The notes under the pieces were generated by a model. That model was not told where the DNA came from, did not search any database, and saw only the letters and a program-made list of their open reading frames with translations. Below are positions 24,652 to 33,200 of a stretch of DNA of 64,000 nt, piece by piece (within the stretch, counting starts at the first letter, position 1; the number at the start of each line of letters is the position of its first letter). The DNA lies in contig OZ244928.1 of the NCBI GenBank assembly GCA_965221985.1, positions 1,550,001 to 1,614,000 of the forward strand. The letters are read 5' to 3'. The stretch is from J054 sp965221985. Its GTDB lineage: Bacteria > Pseudomonadota > Gammaproteobacteria > Steroidobacterales > GCA-2729495. A program made the translations under genes and the position numbers.

Positions 24652-26009
24652 GCCGATTTTACTGGCGACTTTTCTTGGCTTTCATTGCCGTGCTGGTGAT
24701 TACCACGGTCTTGTCAGCGCTAGTGGGTGTGCTGTGGATCCGTTCCGATGTGGACAATACGCGGCACGAGGCTCTGCGCGGAAGCCTGACGGCCTTGGCC
24801 GAACAAGCACAGCGGGCATTGAGCTCTGACGGCGAAGAGGGCCTACGTTCTTGGATACAGATGCAACAACGAGAGTTGCCAGCACCACTTCTAGTCATTG
24901 GTCCCAATGGTCAGGATTTGTTGGGTCGGCCTGTTCCTCCCGGCCTTAAGTTGTTGAGAGCAGGTCGCGGGCTAGAGACCGAATCGAAGTCTGGGCGCAG
25001 ATTTGCACGGCGTTGGCCGCAGCGTCGCTTGCATGATTCGGCTGGGCGAGCGTATTTGTTGTTACTTCCCCTGCGCCATGGTCCCTGGGCTAATTCCTGG
25101 CAGCGCTCGCCATTGCGCTTGTTATATCCGGCGTTGTTGTTGCTCGTTGGCGCCCTGGCTTGCATCGTGCTGGCGCGTTATTTGGTCCGCCCGCTTCGTG
25201 CTTTGCGTGCTGCCGGTCAAGCCATCACAGCCGGTGACCTTAGCGCCCGCGTCGGTACGCAAATGACTGAGCGCAAGGATGAGTTTGGGGCTCTGGCTAA
25301 AGATTTTAATCGCATGGCTGAACGCGTCGAACAGTTAGTCGGTAATCAACAACGTTTATTGCGTGATGTTTCCCATGAACTGCGGTCGCCACTGGCTCGC
25401 TTGCGACTTGCTGTCGGTCTGCAGCGGCAACGTGCGGTTGATGTCGATCAGTCAAATATAGATCGCATTGAACGCGAGGTTGAAAAACTAGATCGTTTGA
25501 TCGGTCAGATTATGGACTTGTCGAGATTGGATAGCGGGCAAGCCCCGGCTGGCGAACTCGTCGACTTACAACAAATTCTGAAAAAAATAGTGGCAGACGC
25601 GAGTTTTGAAGGTAGTGCCTGCGGTATCGAAGTTCAGCTGTGTGATGTCGGTGCCTTGTGCTTACGGGGAGATCCCGCGCTGCTCAGCAGCGCCCTGGAA
25701 AACCTTGTTCGCAATGCTCTTCAGCATGCGCGGAGTGCCGTTGAAGTTGCCTATACTGAACAGGATGGCGTTGTTGCGCGGGTGACTATTCGCGATGATG
25801 GTCCGGGCGTCAGTCCGGACTTCCTCACACGGATGTTCGAGCCCTTCGAGTCAGGACCTGGCGGGGCTTCCGGCATCGGTTTGGCCATTGCCGCGCGCGC
25901 GGTGCGGCTGCACGGTGGACGTATTTGGGCAAACAATGAATCGGGCGGTGGCCTACTGCTATGCGTTGAGTTGCCCGGTCTGGTGCGCGAATCGGCAGAT
26001 TCCGGCTAG
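24648..26009 (+). CDS. Membrane sensor histidine kinase, CpxA-like
   Basis: 453 residues. Two membrane helices (about 8-30 and 160-180) flank a periplasmic sensor region of about 130 residues. HAMP is at about 180-232, HisKA has H243 in RDVSHELRSPLARLRL, and the HATPase domain shows the N, G1 (DDGPGV) and G2 (GASGIGLAIA) boxes. It partners with the response regulator whose gene overlaps its start. The sensor loop is short compared with larger sensory kinases and typical of CpxA-type proteins. Confidence 0.88.
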   Translation: MSRFYWRLFLAFIAVLVITTVLSALVGVLWIRSDVDNTRHEALRGSLTALAEQAQRALSSDGEEGLRSWIQMQQRELPAPLLVIGPNGQDLLGRPVPPGLKLLRAGRGLETESKSGRRFARRWPQRRLHDSAGRAYLLLLPLRHGPWANSWQRSPLRLLYPALLLLVGALACIVLARYLVRPLRALRAAGQAITAGDLSARVGTQMTERKDEFGALAKDFNRMAERVEQLVGNQQRLLRDVSHELRSPLARLRLAVGLQRQRAVDVDQSNIDRIEREVEKLDRLIGQIMDLSRLDSGQAPAGELVDLQQILKKIVADASFEGSACGIEVQLCDVGALCLRGDPALLSSALENLVRNALQHARSAVEVAYTEQDGVVARVTIRDDGPGVSPDFLTRMFEPFESGPGGASGIGLAIAARAVRLHGGRIWANNESGGGLLLCVELPGLVRESADSG

Positions 26010-27272
26010 CTATGCCGCGCCGGCTTTGGGTTCAGGTAGTTGAATTTGGTGGTCGGTGCTATAGCGGTAGTCGTTGAAGACATGCTCGGCGGTCAAGAGC
26101 TGGTAGCTACCGTCAGGTAACTTGTGCGTGGTGTCTTTAAGCCGATAGACGTAGTGTCCGCAGGTCCAAACGTTGTGCTGCCCGAAGTGATAGCAAATGC
26201 AAATCTTGTCCATCACCGGCAGCTTCTTACCCGCGGCGTCGATTCCCGTGCGTTCCCAGGCATCAATGTAGGGACAGTTTCCATTGGCGTCGAGGTTGTA
26301 GCCCAATGGCTCGCACTGGGGCTTGATGTTTGAGCCGATGGCTGGACTGTTCTTCAGCACTCGGATCAAATAACCCGTCGCCGATACCGAAGAAACTTCC
26401 ACAAGATCCTCCGTCGCGGCGAAATAGGCTTGCTTGGCGCGTGGCGACAAGCCGCATTCTTCCGTGACTGTAAATCGGGTGGCGACTTGTACGCCGGCGG
26501 CGCCTAGCTCGATCATTTCCACTGCATCGGTGCCGGTGAATACACCCCCGGCCGGAATGACCGGGATGTCGATATCCTGGCCGCGCAAGAACTCCACGAC
26601 TTCTACCACGATTTTTTGCAGGCTGTGTTCGGCCCAATCGTCACCGAAGCCCAGGTGTCCACCCGCCAACGGTCCCTCGACGACCACGTAGTCGGGCATG
26701 CGATCGACACGCTTCCCGCCGCGCAGGAAAATTTTTAGCGCTCGGACGCTGGAAACAATGATTCCGAAGTTCACGTCGCGGAACCGGGGATTGTCCGCCA
26801 CCAAGCGCAGACTACTGGTATGCAGTCCCGCGGATAGTGTGATGCCATCAATACCGCCATCCATGGCTGCATCCAAGCGAGTTTTCAAGGTCGCCCCGGG
26901 CGCGCCCATTTGGAGTTTTTCCATGACATTGATGTGAATGGCGCCCGATCCTTGCTTACGCGCCATGGTCTTTTCCACGAAACTCCGTTGCGCGTCATAC
27001 AGCGCGCTGAGGTCGAAACGGACGTTTGTCTTATCGAGCAAGTCACGGCTCGCGCGATTTAGTTTGGATTTGGCCTTGGTGTACTTGGTTGCGAAACGTC
27101 GATCGGAAACAAAGGGGGACATGGCATCGGAGATATGTCCGATACCCCCCAAACGGGCTGCCACCAGCGCGAGATCAGCGGTGGAGATGTCTACGCCCAT
27201 GCCGCCGACAACGATGGGAACGTACTCGGCGGCCCCGAGGCGTAGCCGATAATCATCGAGTCTTTTGGCCAT
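26010..27272 (-). CDS. Nitronate monooxygenase-family flavoprotein with Cys-rich C terminus
   Basis: 420 residues from ATG at 27272. A TIM-barrel of the 2-nitropropane dioxygenase / nitronate monooxygenase / enoyl-ACP-reductase-FabK group: VPIVVGGMGVDISTADLALVAARLGGIGHI at the start, GPLAGGHLGF near the middle, then IPVIPAGGVFTGTDAVEMIELGAAGVQVATRF for FMN phosphate binding. About 90 extra residues follow, with cysteines in QCEP, GNCPY, KICICYHF and WTCGHYVY. These could bind a metal or cluster and are not part of the standard enzyme. The substrate is uncertain. It converges with the kinase gene with no gap. Confidence 0.75.
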   Translation of the reverse strand: MAKRLDDYRLRLGAAEYVPIVVGGMGVDISTADLALVAARLGGIGHISDAMSPFVSDRRFATKYTKAKSKLNRASRDLLDKTNVRFDLSALYDAQRSFVEKTMARKQGSGAIHINVMEKLQMGAPGATLKTRLDAAMDGGIDGITLSAGLHTSSLRLVADNPRFRDVNFGIIVSSVRALKIFLRGGKRVDRMPDYVVVEGPLAGGHLGFGDDWAEHSLQKIVVEVVEFLRGQDIDIPVIPAGGVFTGTDAVEMIELGAAGVQVATRFTVTEECGLSPRAKQAYFAATEDLVEVSSVSATGYLIRVLKNSPAIGSNIKPQCEPLGYNLDANGNCPYIDAWERTGIDAAGKKLPVMDKICICYHFGQHNVWTCGHYVYRLKDTTHKLPDGSYQLLTAEHVFNDYRYSTDHQIQLPEPKAGAA

Positions 27273-27316
27273 ATGCGGCGAATATAACATGCGCCTAGCC
27301 AAGAAGGACTGCTCAG

Positions 27317-27790
27317 TCAGGCTTGAGCAGATTCCGTCTGTAGTGCGGGATCGAGCAGAGCTTCGCCCGTGTTCACCATTTTTAGTTCGATTTCCAGTTC
27401 GTGGTTCCGCGCGGTCAGTGTCTCCATTTCGCGCCGCAGACCGGATAACTCGTCTTTTAAGGAGGCTTGGTCCGCCTCATAAGCGTCGCGACTGCTCTGG
27501 GCTTCGGCCATTTTCTCCTGCGCGAGCTTGATTTCGTCCTCCAGGGCGGACAAACGAGTTTGCCGTGAATCTCGTTCAGCCTGGGCCTCTGTCGCTGACT
27601 CCCGCGCACGTTTGGCATCGGTATTGGCCACCTTGACCTCTGCTAGCAGCTCACGGAGCAATTTGTCCCGCCGATCTTCCTGGTCACTGGCGCTGTTGCG
27701 CCTAGTCATACGCCAGCGCATGAAGTAGCCGCCGCTCAAGGCTGAAACGGCGGCGCATAAAACCAACAGAAAAACCGAAAAAATTGACAT
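27317..27790 (-). CDS. Membrane-anchored coiled-coil protein
   Basis: 157 residues from ATG at 27790. One N-terminal membrane helix (IFSVFLLVLCAAVSALSGGYFM), a basic stop-transfer patch, then a long coiled coil to about residue 140 with heptads such as LSALEDEIKLAQEKMAEAQ, ending in a short acidic tail. No named family is recognised; the shape resembles small YhcB/DUF1043- or LapA-like anchored coiled-coil proteins. It lies downstream of, and divergent from, the ABC transporter operon and upstream of the flavoprotein gene, 44 bp away. Confidence 0.65.
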   Translation of the reverse strand: MSIFSVFLLVLCAAVSALSGGYFMRWRMTRRNSASDQEDRRDKLLRELLAEVKVANTDAKRARESATEAQAERDSRQTRLSALEDEIKLAQEKMAEAQSSRDAYEADQASLKDELSGLRREMETLTARNHELEIELKMVNTGEALLDPALQTESAQA

Positions 27791-27896
27791 AATCCAAATG
27801 TCTTGCGGAGTTCTCCCGAGAAAGCTACAAGAATTTGTCAGGGTGAGCCGAGTTCGGGTTCTCATATCTACAGTCTGTCTAGGGTTCGCATCGCGC

Positions 27897-28823
27897 ATGT
27901 CAGATCAAACCGAGAGCAGTATCGTCGCGGCGAGTGGCCTGACCAAGCAGTTTGGTGAGCGCACCGCGGTGGATGGCATTGACCTGAGTATCCCCAGAGG
28001 TGGTTGTTTCGGCTTGTTGGGGCCTAACGGCGCGGGCAAGACCACAACTTTGCGGATGATCATGGGTCAGTCGCCCATCAGTTCAGGCACCCTTAGCGTA
28101 TTCGGCTTGCCCTTGCCTGGGGGCGTGCGAGAAATTCGCCAGCGCACTGGCGTGGTGCCGCAGATGGACAATGCTGATCCCGATTTCACCGTGGCCGAGA
28201 ACTTACGAATGTATGCACGGTATTTCGATGTCCCGGCCGCCGTGGTCAAGCCGCGCATGACGGAGTTGCTGGATTTCGTCGAACTCAGCGACCGCGCCGA
28301 CAGTCCCATCCGTGAACTGTCCGGAGGGATGAAACGCCGGTTATCCATCGCCAGGGCCTTGATCAATGACCCCGAGCTCATTGTGCTGGATGAGCCCACC
28401 ACTGGTTTAGACCCCCAGGTTCGCCGCATGATCTGGAATCGCCTGCGTGAATTACGCACGCGGGGCAAAACGCTCTTGCTGACTACCCACTATATGGATG
28501 AGGCAGAAAGATTGTGCGATGAGTTGGTTTTCATTGATCACGGAAAGATTATTGGTAGCGGTACGCCCGCCGAGCTTATTGCTGGTCAGGTCGAACCCCA
28601 TGTGCTGGAGTTACAAGGCGAGCGGTCAACGGTTGAAGCGCTGTTGGGCGGTCATGGGGAAATTCGCCTAGAAACAGTTGGCGAGACCCACTACTGCTAC
28701 ACAAGAGATCTCGGTTTGGCATTGACGCAACTGGAGAATTCCAGGGGGCTGACTTACCTGCACAGGCCGGCCAATCTAGAGGATGTGTTCTTGCGATTAA
28801 CCGGCCATGAATTACGGGAGTAG
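27897..28823 (+). CDS. ABC transporter ATP-binding protein, NodI-like
   Basis: 308 residues. Walker A LLGPNGAGKTT, Q-loop VVPQMDN, signature LSGGMKRRLSIARAL, Walker B ELIVLDEPTTGLDP and H-switch LLTTHYMDEA. Length and the C-terminal extension fit the DrrA/NodI type of exporters. ATG at 27897 is preferred to the in-frame start at 27798, which would overlap the divergent gene. Together with the permease 4 bp downstream it forms an exporter, perhaps for a lipid, glycan or lipo-oligosaccharide; the substrate is not deducible. Confidence 0.9.
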   Translation: MSDQTESSIVAASGLTKQFGERTAVDGIDLSIPRGGCFGLLGPNGAGKTTTLRMIMGQSPISSGTLSVFGLPLPGGVREIRQRTGVVPQMDNADPDFTVAENLRMYARYFDVPAAVVKPRMTELLDFVELSDRADSPIRELSGGMKRRLSIARALINDPELIVLDEPTTGLDPQVRRMIWNRLRELRTRGKTLLLTTHYMDEAERLCDELVFIDHGKIIGSGTPAELIAGQVEPHVLELQGERSTVEALLGGHGEIRLETVGETHYCYTRDLGLALTQLENSRGLTYLHRPANLEDVFLRLTGHELRE

Positions 28824-28826
28824 GGA

Positions 28827-29612
28827 ATGACGACCGCTCAGTATGTGCTGCCCCGTCCCAATGCGAGTGCATTTAAAGTCTGGTTTAGAAACTTGTTGGT
28901 CTGGCGCAAGCTCATCGCGCCCAGTTTGTTTTTTACTTTCGGTGAGCCCTTTGTTTATCTACTAGGGCTTGGTTTTGGTTTAGGCCGATTCGTCGGGGAC
29001 GTTGACGGCATACCTTATCTGACGTTTCTCGCCTCGGGTTTGGTTGCTGCGACGGCCATGAATACGGCTTCCTTTGAAGGCATGTACTCGGTGTTCACGC
29101 GCATGGTACATCAGCAAACTTACGATGCTTTGTTGGCTACCCCCTTGCAGGTCGACGATATCGTCGCCGGGGAGATGCTTTGGTGCGGGACCAAGGCTGT
29201 TTTCGCTGCCACGCCCATACTCGCCGTTGCGGCATTGCTGGGCGCGGTGACCGACTGGTCGGCGCTGCTGGCGATACCTTTGTTTTTCGTCATTGGACTT
29301 TGTTTTGCCGGACCCGCCGTGGTGGCGGCGTCCTTCGCTCCAAGCTACGACTTCTTCAACTACTATGTGACATTGCTGATCACGCCTATGTTTATCTTCA
29401 GTGGCGTCTTCTATCCCATTACGACGCTACCTGCCGCCGCCCAGGCGGTGGTGCAAATTCTGCCCCTTTCGCACGCCATCGCCTTGGTTAGGCCGCTAGT
29501 GGCCGGCCAGCCGCTGACGGCATTTTGGCCCCATGTGACGGTCTTGTTGGCCTATGCGATGGTGGGCTATTTAGCGGCGTCTTTTTTCATTCGTCGTCGC
29601 TTGATTCAGTAG
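28827..29612 (+). CDS. ABC-2 type permease, NodJ-like
   Basis: 261 residues with six membrane helices. Typical NodJ/ABC-2 features: FKVWFRNLLVWRKL near the N terminus, TYDALLATPLQVDDIVAGEMLW in the first cytoplasmic loop, and FIFSGVFYPITTLP before the last helices. It partners with the ATPase encoded just upstream. Confidence 0.9.
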   Translation: MTTAQYVLPRPNASAFKVWFRNLLVWRKLIAPSLFFTFGEPFVYLLGLGFGLGRFVGDVDGIPYLTFLASGLVAATAMNTASFEGMYSVFTRMVHQQTYDALLATPLQVDDIVAGEMLWCGTKAVFAATPILAVAALLGAVTDWSALLAIPLFFVIGLCFAGPAVVAASFAPSYDFFNYYVTLLITPMFIFSGVFYPITTLPAAAQAVVQILPLSHAIALVRPLVAGQPLTAFWPHVTVLLAYAMVGYLAASFFIRRRLIQ

Positions 29613-29693
29613 CTCCTGCGTGCGTAGCGAGTCAAACTTGGCCGGGCTATGATCAACTTTTTCGGCATGATGATTTCGAAGAAGGGAAGCGGA

Positions 29694-32090
29694 ATGTATA
29701 GGCGGCTTAGGATTATTTTTGCGCTCGGCGCGGCGTTTTCAGGGGTTGCGAGTCAGGCGGCAGTAATCGATGAGATTGTCGTGACAGTACAGAAGCGCGA
29801 GCAGACTTTGCAGGATGTGCCAGTCGCGGTTTCCGCCTTTGATGAATCCTTGTTGCGCAGTTTGAATGCTCAGGATTTCCGCGACGTGGTTCGCTTGACG
29901 CCGGGATTCAACGGTGCCACGGCTGATTCATTCAATGACGCCTTGGCGATTCGGGGGATTTCTTCCAACAGTTTTGGTGTGGGTGGTGATGGCTCCGTGC
30001 CTATCTTTGTAGATGGTGTCTATGAAGGCCGTGCCGGAGGCGCCACGACGACATTTCTTGACGTGGCGCGCACGGAGATTGTGCGTGGACCCCAGAATAC
30101 TTTGTTTGGGCGTAACGCCATCGCCGGTGCCATCGGTATTACGAGCAACCGACCCGACCCGCAAGGTATCGCGGGGCGTTTTGGTCTTGGGTTAGAAGAA
30201 TTTAGCCATGTTGATGTTTCCGCAACCATTAACCTACCGATTACTGATCAGTGGGCGTTTCGCGGCAGTGCTGGCTTTTTGACCGAAGATGGTTATCTAA
30301 GCAATCTTGGCGGCACACGGGATCTAGGCGACCAGGAGAATGCGGCCGTTCAGGCAGCAATTGCTTACTCTGGGGATACGTTAGACGCGGTATTCACGGC
30401 TTTTTACGAATCGCGGGAAGGTGATGGTTCCGCCTATCATAGTGTTGCGCCACTGAACGCGAACGGGGAACTGGATTTCACTGATCAGACCAGTCGCCTG
30501 CAGTCTGATGTGGTTGCCACCGACACCCTCGGGCGCGATGATGCCGATATCTTGCGTTTGTCACTGAACTTGAACGTAGAACTTGCGGGTGGCTACAGTT
30601 TGACATCCATCACTGGGTATAAAACCTATGAGTTCAATTATCTAGAGGACTACGATGGTACCGCGGCGCTGATTGACAACTTTAGTGTCGATCAAGATGT
30701 TGATTACTTTAGCCAGGAGTTGCGACTGCTGTCGTCCAGCGATGGCGAAGTCACTTGGTTTTTGGGCGCGAGCGTTTATAGCGAAGAGGTTGACGCGGAT
30801 TTTGCCGATCGCTATACCGAAGATGATTTATGCCGCGCCCTGCAGATCACCGAAGACGAAGACTTTGATCAAAGCCTGCGCGTAAGCGGCTGCGACGATC
30901 CGATTTTCGAAGATTATTGGGAAGAGGATATCGATCCCGCCGATTTGGTGACTAACAAGGCCGAGGCGACTTTGGTGGATGCCGAAAACTGGGGCCTGGG
31001 CATTTATGGCGATTTGACCTGGGCACTGTCGGATCGCTTGGACCTCAGCATAGGTGCGCGCTACACCTTTGATGAAAAAGAGTACTCGGTCTGCGTGCCA
31101 GACTCCGGCGGTGCCCTCGGCAATAATTTTATCTATGATTTTTTCCTAACGGCTGAATCCCTTGCTGATTGTGGCCGGGCTTTTGATGGCACTGCGCCCG
31201 GTGGCAGCATTACCGACAAGGCCGATTGGAGCAGCTTTACCCCGCGCATCGCGGTGAACTTTGACGCCAGTGATGAATTAACAGTGTATGGAAACATTGC
31301 CTTTGGCTATAAATCGGGCGGCTTCGGAGATTTCGGTTTTACGTCGGCCAATGGTGGTGATGCCGAAGCAGAGGAAGATTCAGGTTTGGCTTTACCCGGT
31401 ACAAAACCTGATCAATTCGACGAAGAAAAAGTGCTCAGCTATGAGTTGGGTCTGCGTAGCCGCCTGTTCGACAAAAGTCTGCAGGCGAACCTGTCGATTT
31501 ACGCCTACGATTACGAAGATCTTCAGCTAACTTTCTTTTCCGGCGGCGCTCAGAGAACCGGAACCGTGGATGAAGCCTCGGGCTATGGTATTGAGTTGGA
31601 CCTGCGTTGGTTGCCCGGAGAAAACTGGAATATCTTTTTCTCTGCAGCCTATAGCGATTCTGAAATAGACAAGGTTCAAGGACGCTTTATTGATCTGGGC
31701 ATTTGCAACGCCTGCCAAGGGAATGAGCTGCCCTTTGCGCCGGAATGGACTACGGCTGCGGTGGTTACCTATTCGGTGCCGCTGGCCGATTCGGCGGAGC
31801 TATTGTTGACGGGTGAGCATAGTTTCTATGATGAGGTGTACGGTGGCCTGGATAATTTAGCCGCGGCTAAAACGGATTCCTGGAACGAGTTCAATTTTCG
31901 TGTGGGCTATGACAGCGGCCAGCAATGGATTGCCACCTTGTATGTGCTCAATGCCTTCGACGAAGAGTATTTCGAACGGGGTTGGGAAAATGCCGATGCA
32001 GATAATCTATTCGGCTACGGTATCGTTAATACCCAGGTGTGGCCATCCAAACCACGGACGTTTGGGGCCAGGCTTGACTACAATTTTTAG
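29694..32090 (+). CDS. TonB-dependent outer-membrane receptor 2
   Basis: 798 residues from ATG at 29694 with AAGGGA nearby; ATG at 29649 would add 15 residues before the signal peptide. Signal, TonB box/plug start IDEIVVTVQKREQ, plug motif IVRGPQNTLFGRNAIAGAIG, then a beta-barrel ending in the canonical terminal aromatic residue (LDYNF). An acidic extracellular-looking loop at roughly residues 375-435 has two cysteines and many Asp/Glu. It shares the general class of receptor 1 but is clearly a different protein. The substrate is unknown. It lies 81 bp after the ABC exporter. Confidence 0.9.
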   Translation: MYRRLRIIFALGAAFSGVASQAAVIDEIVVTVQKREQTLQDVPVAVSAFDESLLRSLNAQDFRDVVRLTPGFNGATADSFNDALAIRGISSNSFGVGGDGSVPIFVDGVYEGRAGGATTTFLDVARTEIVRGPQNTLFGRNAIAGAIGITSNRPDPQGIAGRFGLGLEEFSHVDVSATINLPITDQWAFRGSAGFLTEDGYLSNLGGTRDLGDQENAAVQAAIAYSGDTLDAVFTAFYESREGDGSAYHSVAPLNANGELDFTDQTSRLQSDVVATDTLGRDDADILRLSLNLNVELAGGYSLTSITGYKTYEFNYLEDYDGTAALIDNFSVDQDVDYFSQELRLLSSSDGEVTWFLGASVYSEEVDADFADRYTEDDLCRALQITEDEDFDQSLRVSGCDDPIFEDYWEEDIDPADLVTNKAEATLVDAENWGLGIYGDLTWALSDRLDLSIGARYTFDEKEYSVCVPDSGGALGNNFIYDFFLTAESLADCGRAFDGTAPGGSITDKADWSSFTPRIAVNFDASDELTVYGNIAFGYKSGGFGDFGFTSANGGDAEAEEDSGLALPGTKPDQFDEEKVLSYELGLRSRLFDKSLQANLSIYAYDYEDLQLTFFSGGAQRTGTVDEASGYGIELDLRWLPGENWNIFFSAAYSDSEIDKVQGRFIDLGICNACQGNELPFAPEWTTAAVVTYSVPLADSAELLLTGEHSFYDEVYGGLDNLAAAKTDSWNEFNFRVGYDSGQQWIATLYVLNAFDEEYFERGWENADADNLFGYGIVNTQVWPSKPRTFGARLDYNF

Positions 32091-32093
32091 CAA

Positions 32094-33131
32094 TCAGCGC
32101 GATTGCTGAACTTCAATCCGGAACCCGCCTGGCGATTTAAAGGCAATTACCGGGCCGGTACCATAGAGCATTTCGAGATCGCCGTAGTCTGTGACCGGGA
32201 TTCCCCATTTTTCAAGATTGGCGCGCAAGCCATCGAGGTCCGTCACGCGCCAATTGACATGCAAAGTTCCCGTTGCCGGCGGTTTTGCCAGAGAATAGAG
32301 ATCACGGCCGTCGGTTTTTTGGTACTCGATAATCTCAATGCGTCCCATGGGTTCGTCCTTGGCGCCGAGCACGCGAAAATCTAGCCCGGCACCCGGCGGT
32401 AAGCCGACCATTTTTTCGATCTCAGGTCCGGACAATAAGTCTTGCATGATGTTTTCCAGGCCCAAAACTTCGGTATAGAACAGCGTTTCTAGTTGGGCGT
32501 CGTCAACCACGGTAACCAAGGGCCCAATACCGGCGAAACCTTTATCACTGTAGCGGTAGTTGGCTTCGAGAATTTCCAGCAACGCAATGTTGGTGGCGTC
32601 GTGACCGGGCATTTGCGCCTCGCGAAAAGTCAAACCGCCTGGAGCCGGCATTTCTACCCAGTTCGATCGAAATTCGATGCCTTGGTCGCGCAGAGCTGCG
32701 TATTTTTCCGGCAGATTCTGGGTATACACATCCAAATTCTTGGGCACTCTGTCGAAGACTTCGGCCGTCGCGCGAATCGGCGCCGCGGGCTTCCCGAATT
32801 CAACCAGATGAAGACCCCCGAATTTGTTACCCGGTGTTCGCAACAGGGCCTGTCTGGTGATCTGATCCGCGTCTAGATCCCAGAGCTTTGCCAAGCTAGC
32901 ATCTCCGCCCTCGGCCTCATGCACCACGGATAAACCAAAGGTATCCCGCCACAATCCCAGGGCCGCATCGAGGTCGGCCACGCCTACGGTAACGTGAGCG
33001 AAGGCACCAAGGCCTCCCTGCTCAATGGAGGGCTGCGCCGACGGCGAATCGGCGTGTTGGGCCGGCTGCGTGTTTGGGTTGCCGCAGGCGGTGAGTACTA
33101 GCGCAAGGCTGACAAAACTTAGACGCAACAT
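32094..33131 (-). CDS. Lipoprotein with two VOC (glyoxalase/dioxygenase-fold) domains
   Basis: 345 residues. Lipoprotein signal with lipobox LVLTAC, then a Pro/Ser/Gln linker (about 20-42). Two VOC domains follow: domain 1 from FAHVTVGVADLDAALGLWRDTFGL, and domain 2 from GPLVTVVDDAQLETLFYTEVLGL to the C terminus. VOC proteins are usually cytosolic metal enzymes or binding proteins, so an envelope-anchored tandem is uncommon. Substrate and metal are unknown. It converges with TonB receptor 2 (stop codons 4 bp apart) and is divergent from the aminopeptidase. Confidence 0.8.
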   Translation of the reverse strand: MLRLSFVSLALVLTACGNPNTQPAQHADSPSAQPSIEQGGLGAFAHVTVGVADLDAALGLWRDTFGLSVVHEAEGGDASLAKLWDLDADQITRQALLRTPGNKFGGLHLVEFGKPAAPIRATAEVFDRVPKNLDVYTQNLPEKYAALRDQGIEFRSNWVEMPAPGGLTFREAQMPGHDATNIALLEILEANYRYSDKGFAGIGPLVTVVDDAQLETLFYTEVLGLENIMQDLLSGPEIEKMVGLPPGAGLDFRVLGAKDEPMGRIEIIEYQKTDGRDLYSLAKPPATGTLHVNWRVTDLDGLRANLEKWGIPVTDYGDLEMLYGTGPVIAFKSPGGFRIEVQQSR

Positions 33132-33200
33132 TTCACGCTCCGTGGACTAGATTTCTAAGGGTATAGTTTATGCTCACGGCAACTGAGGACGTCAAAACCC

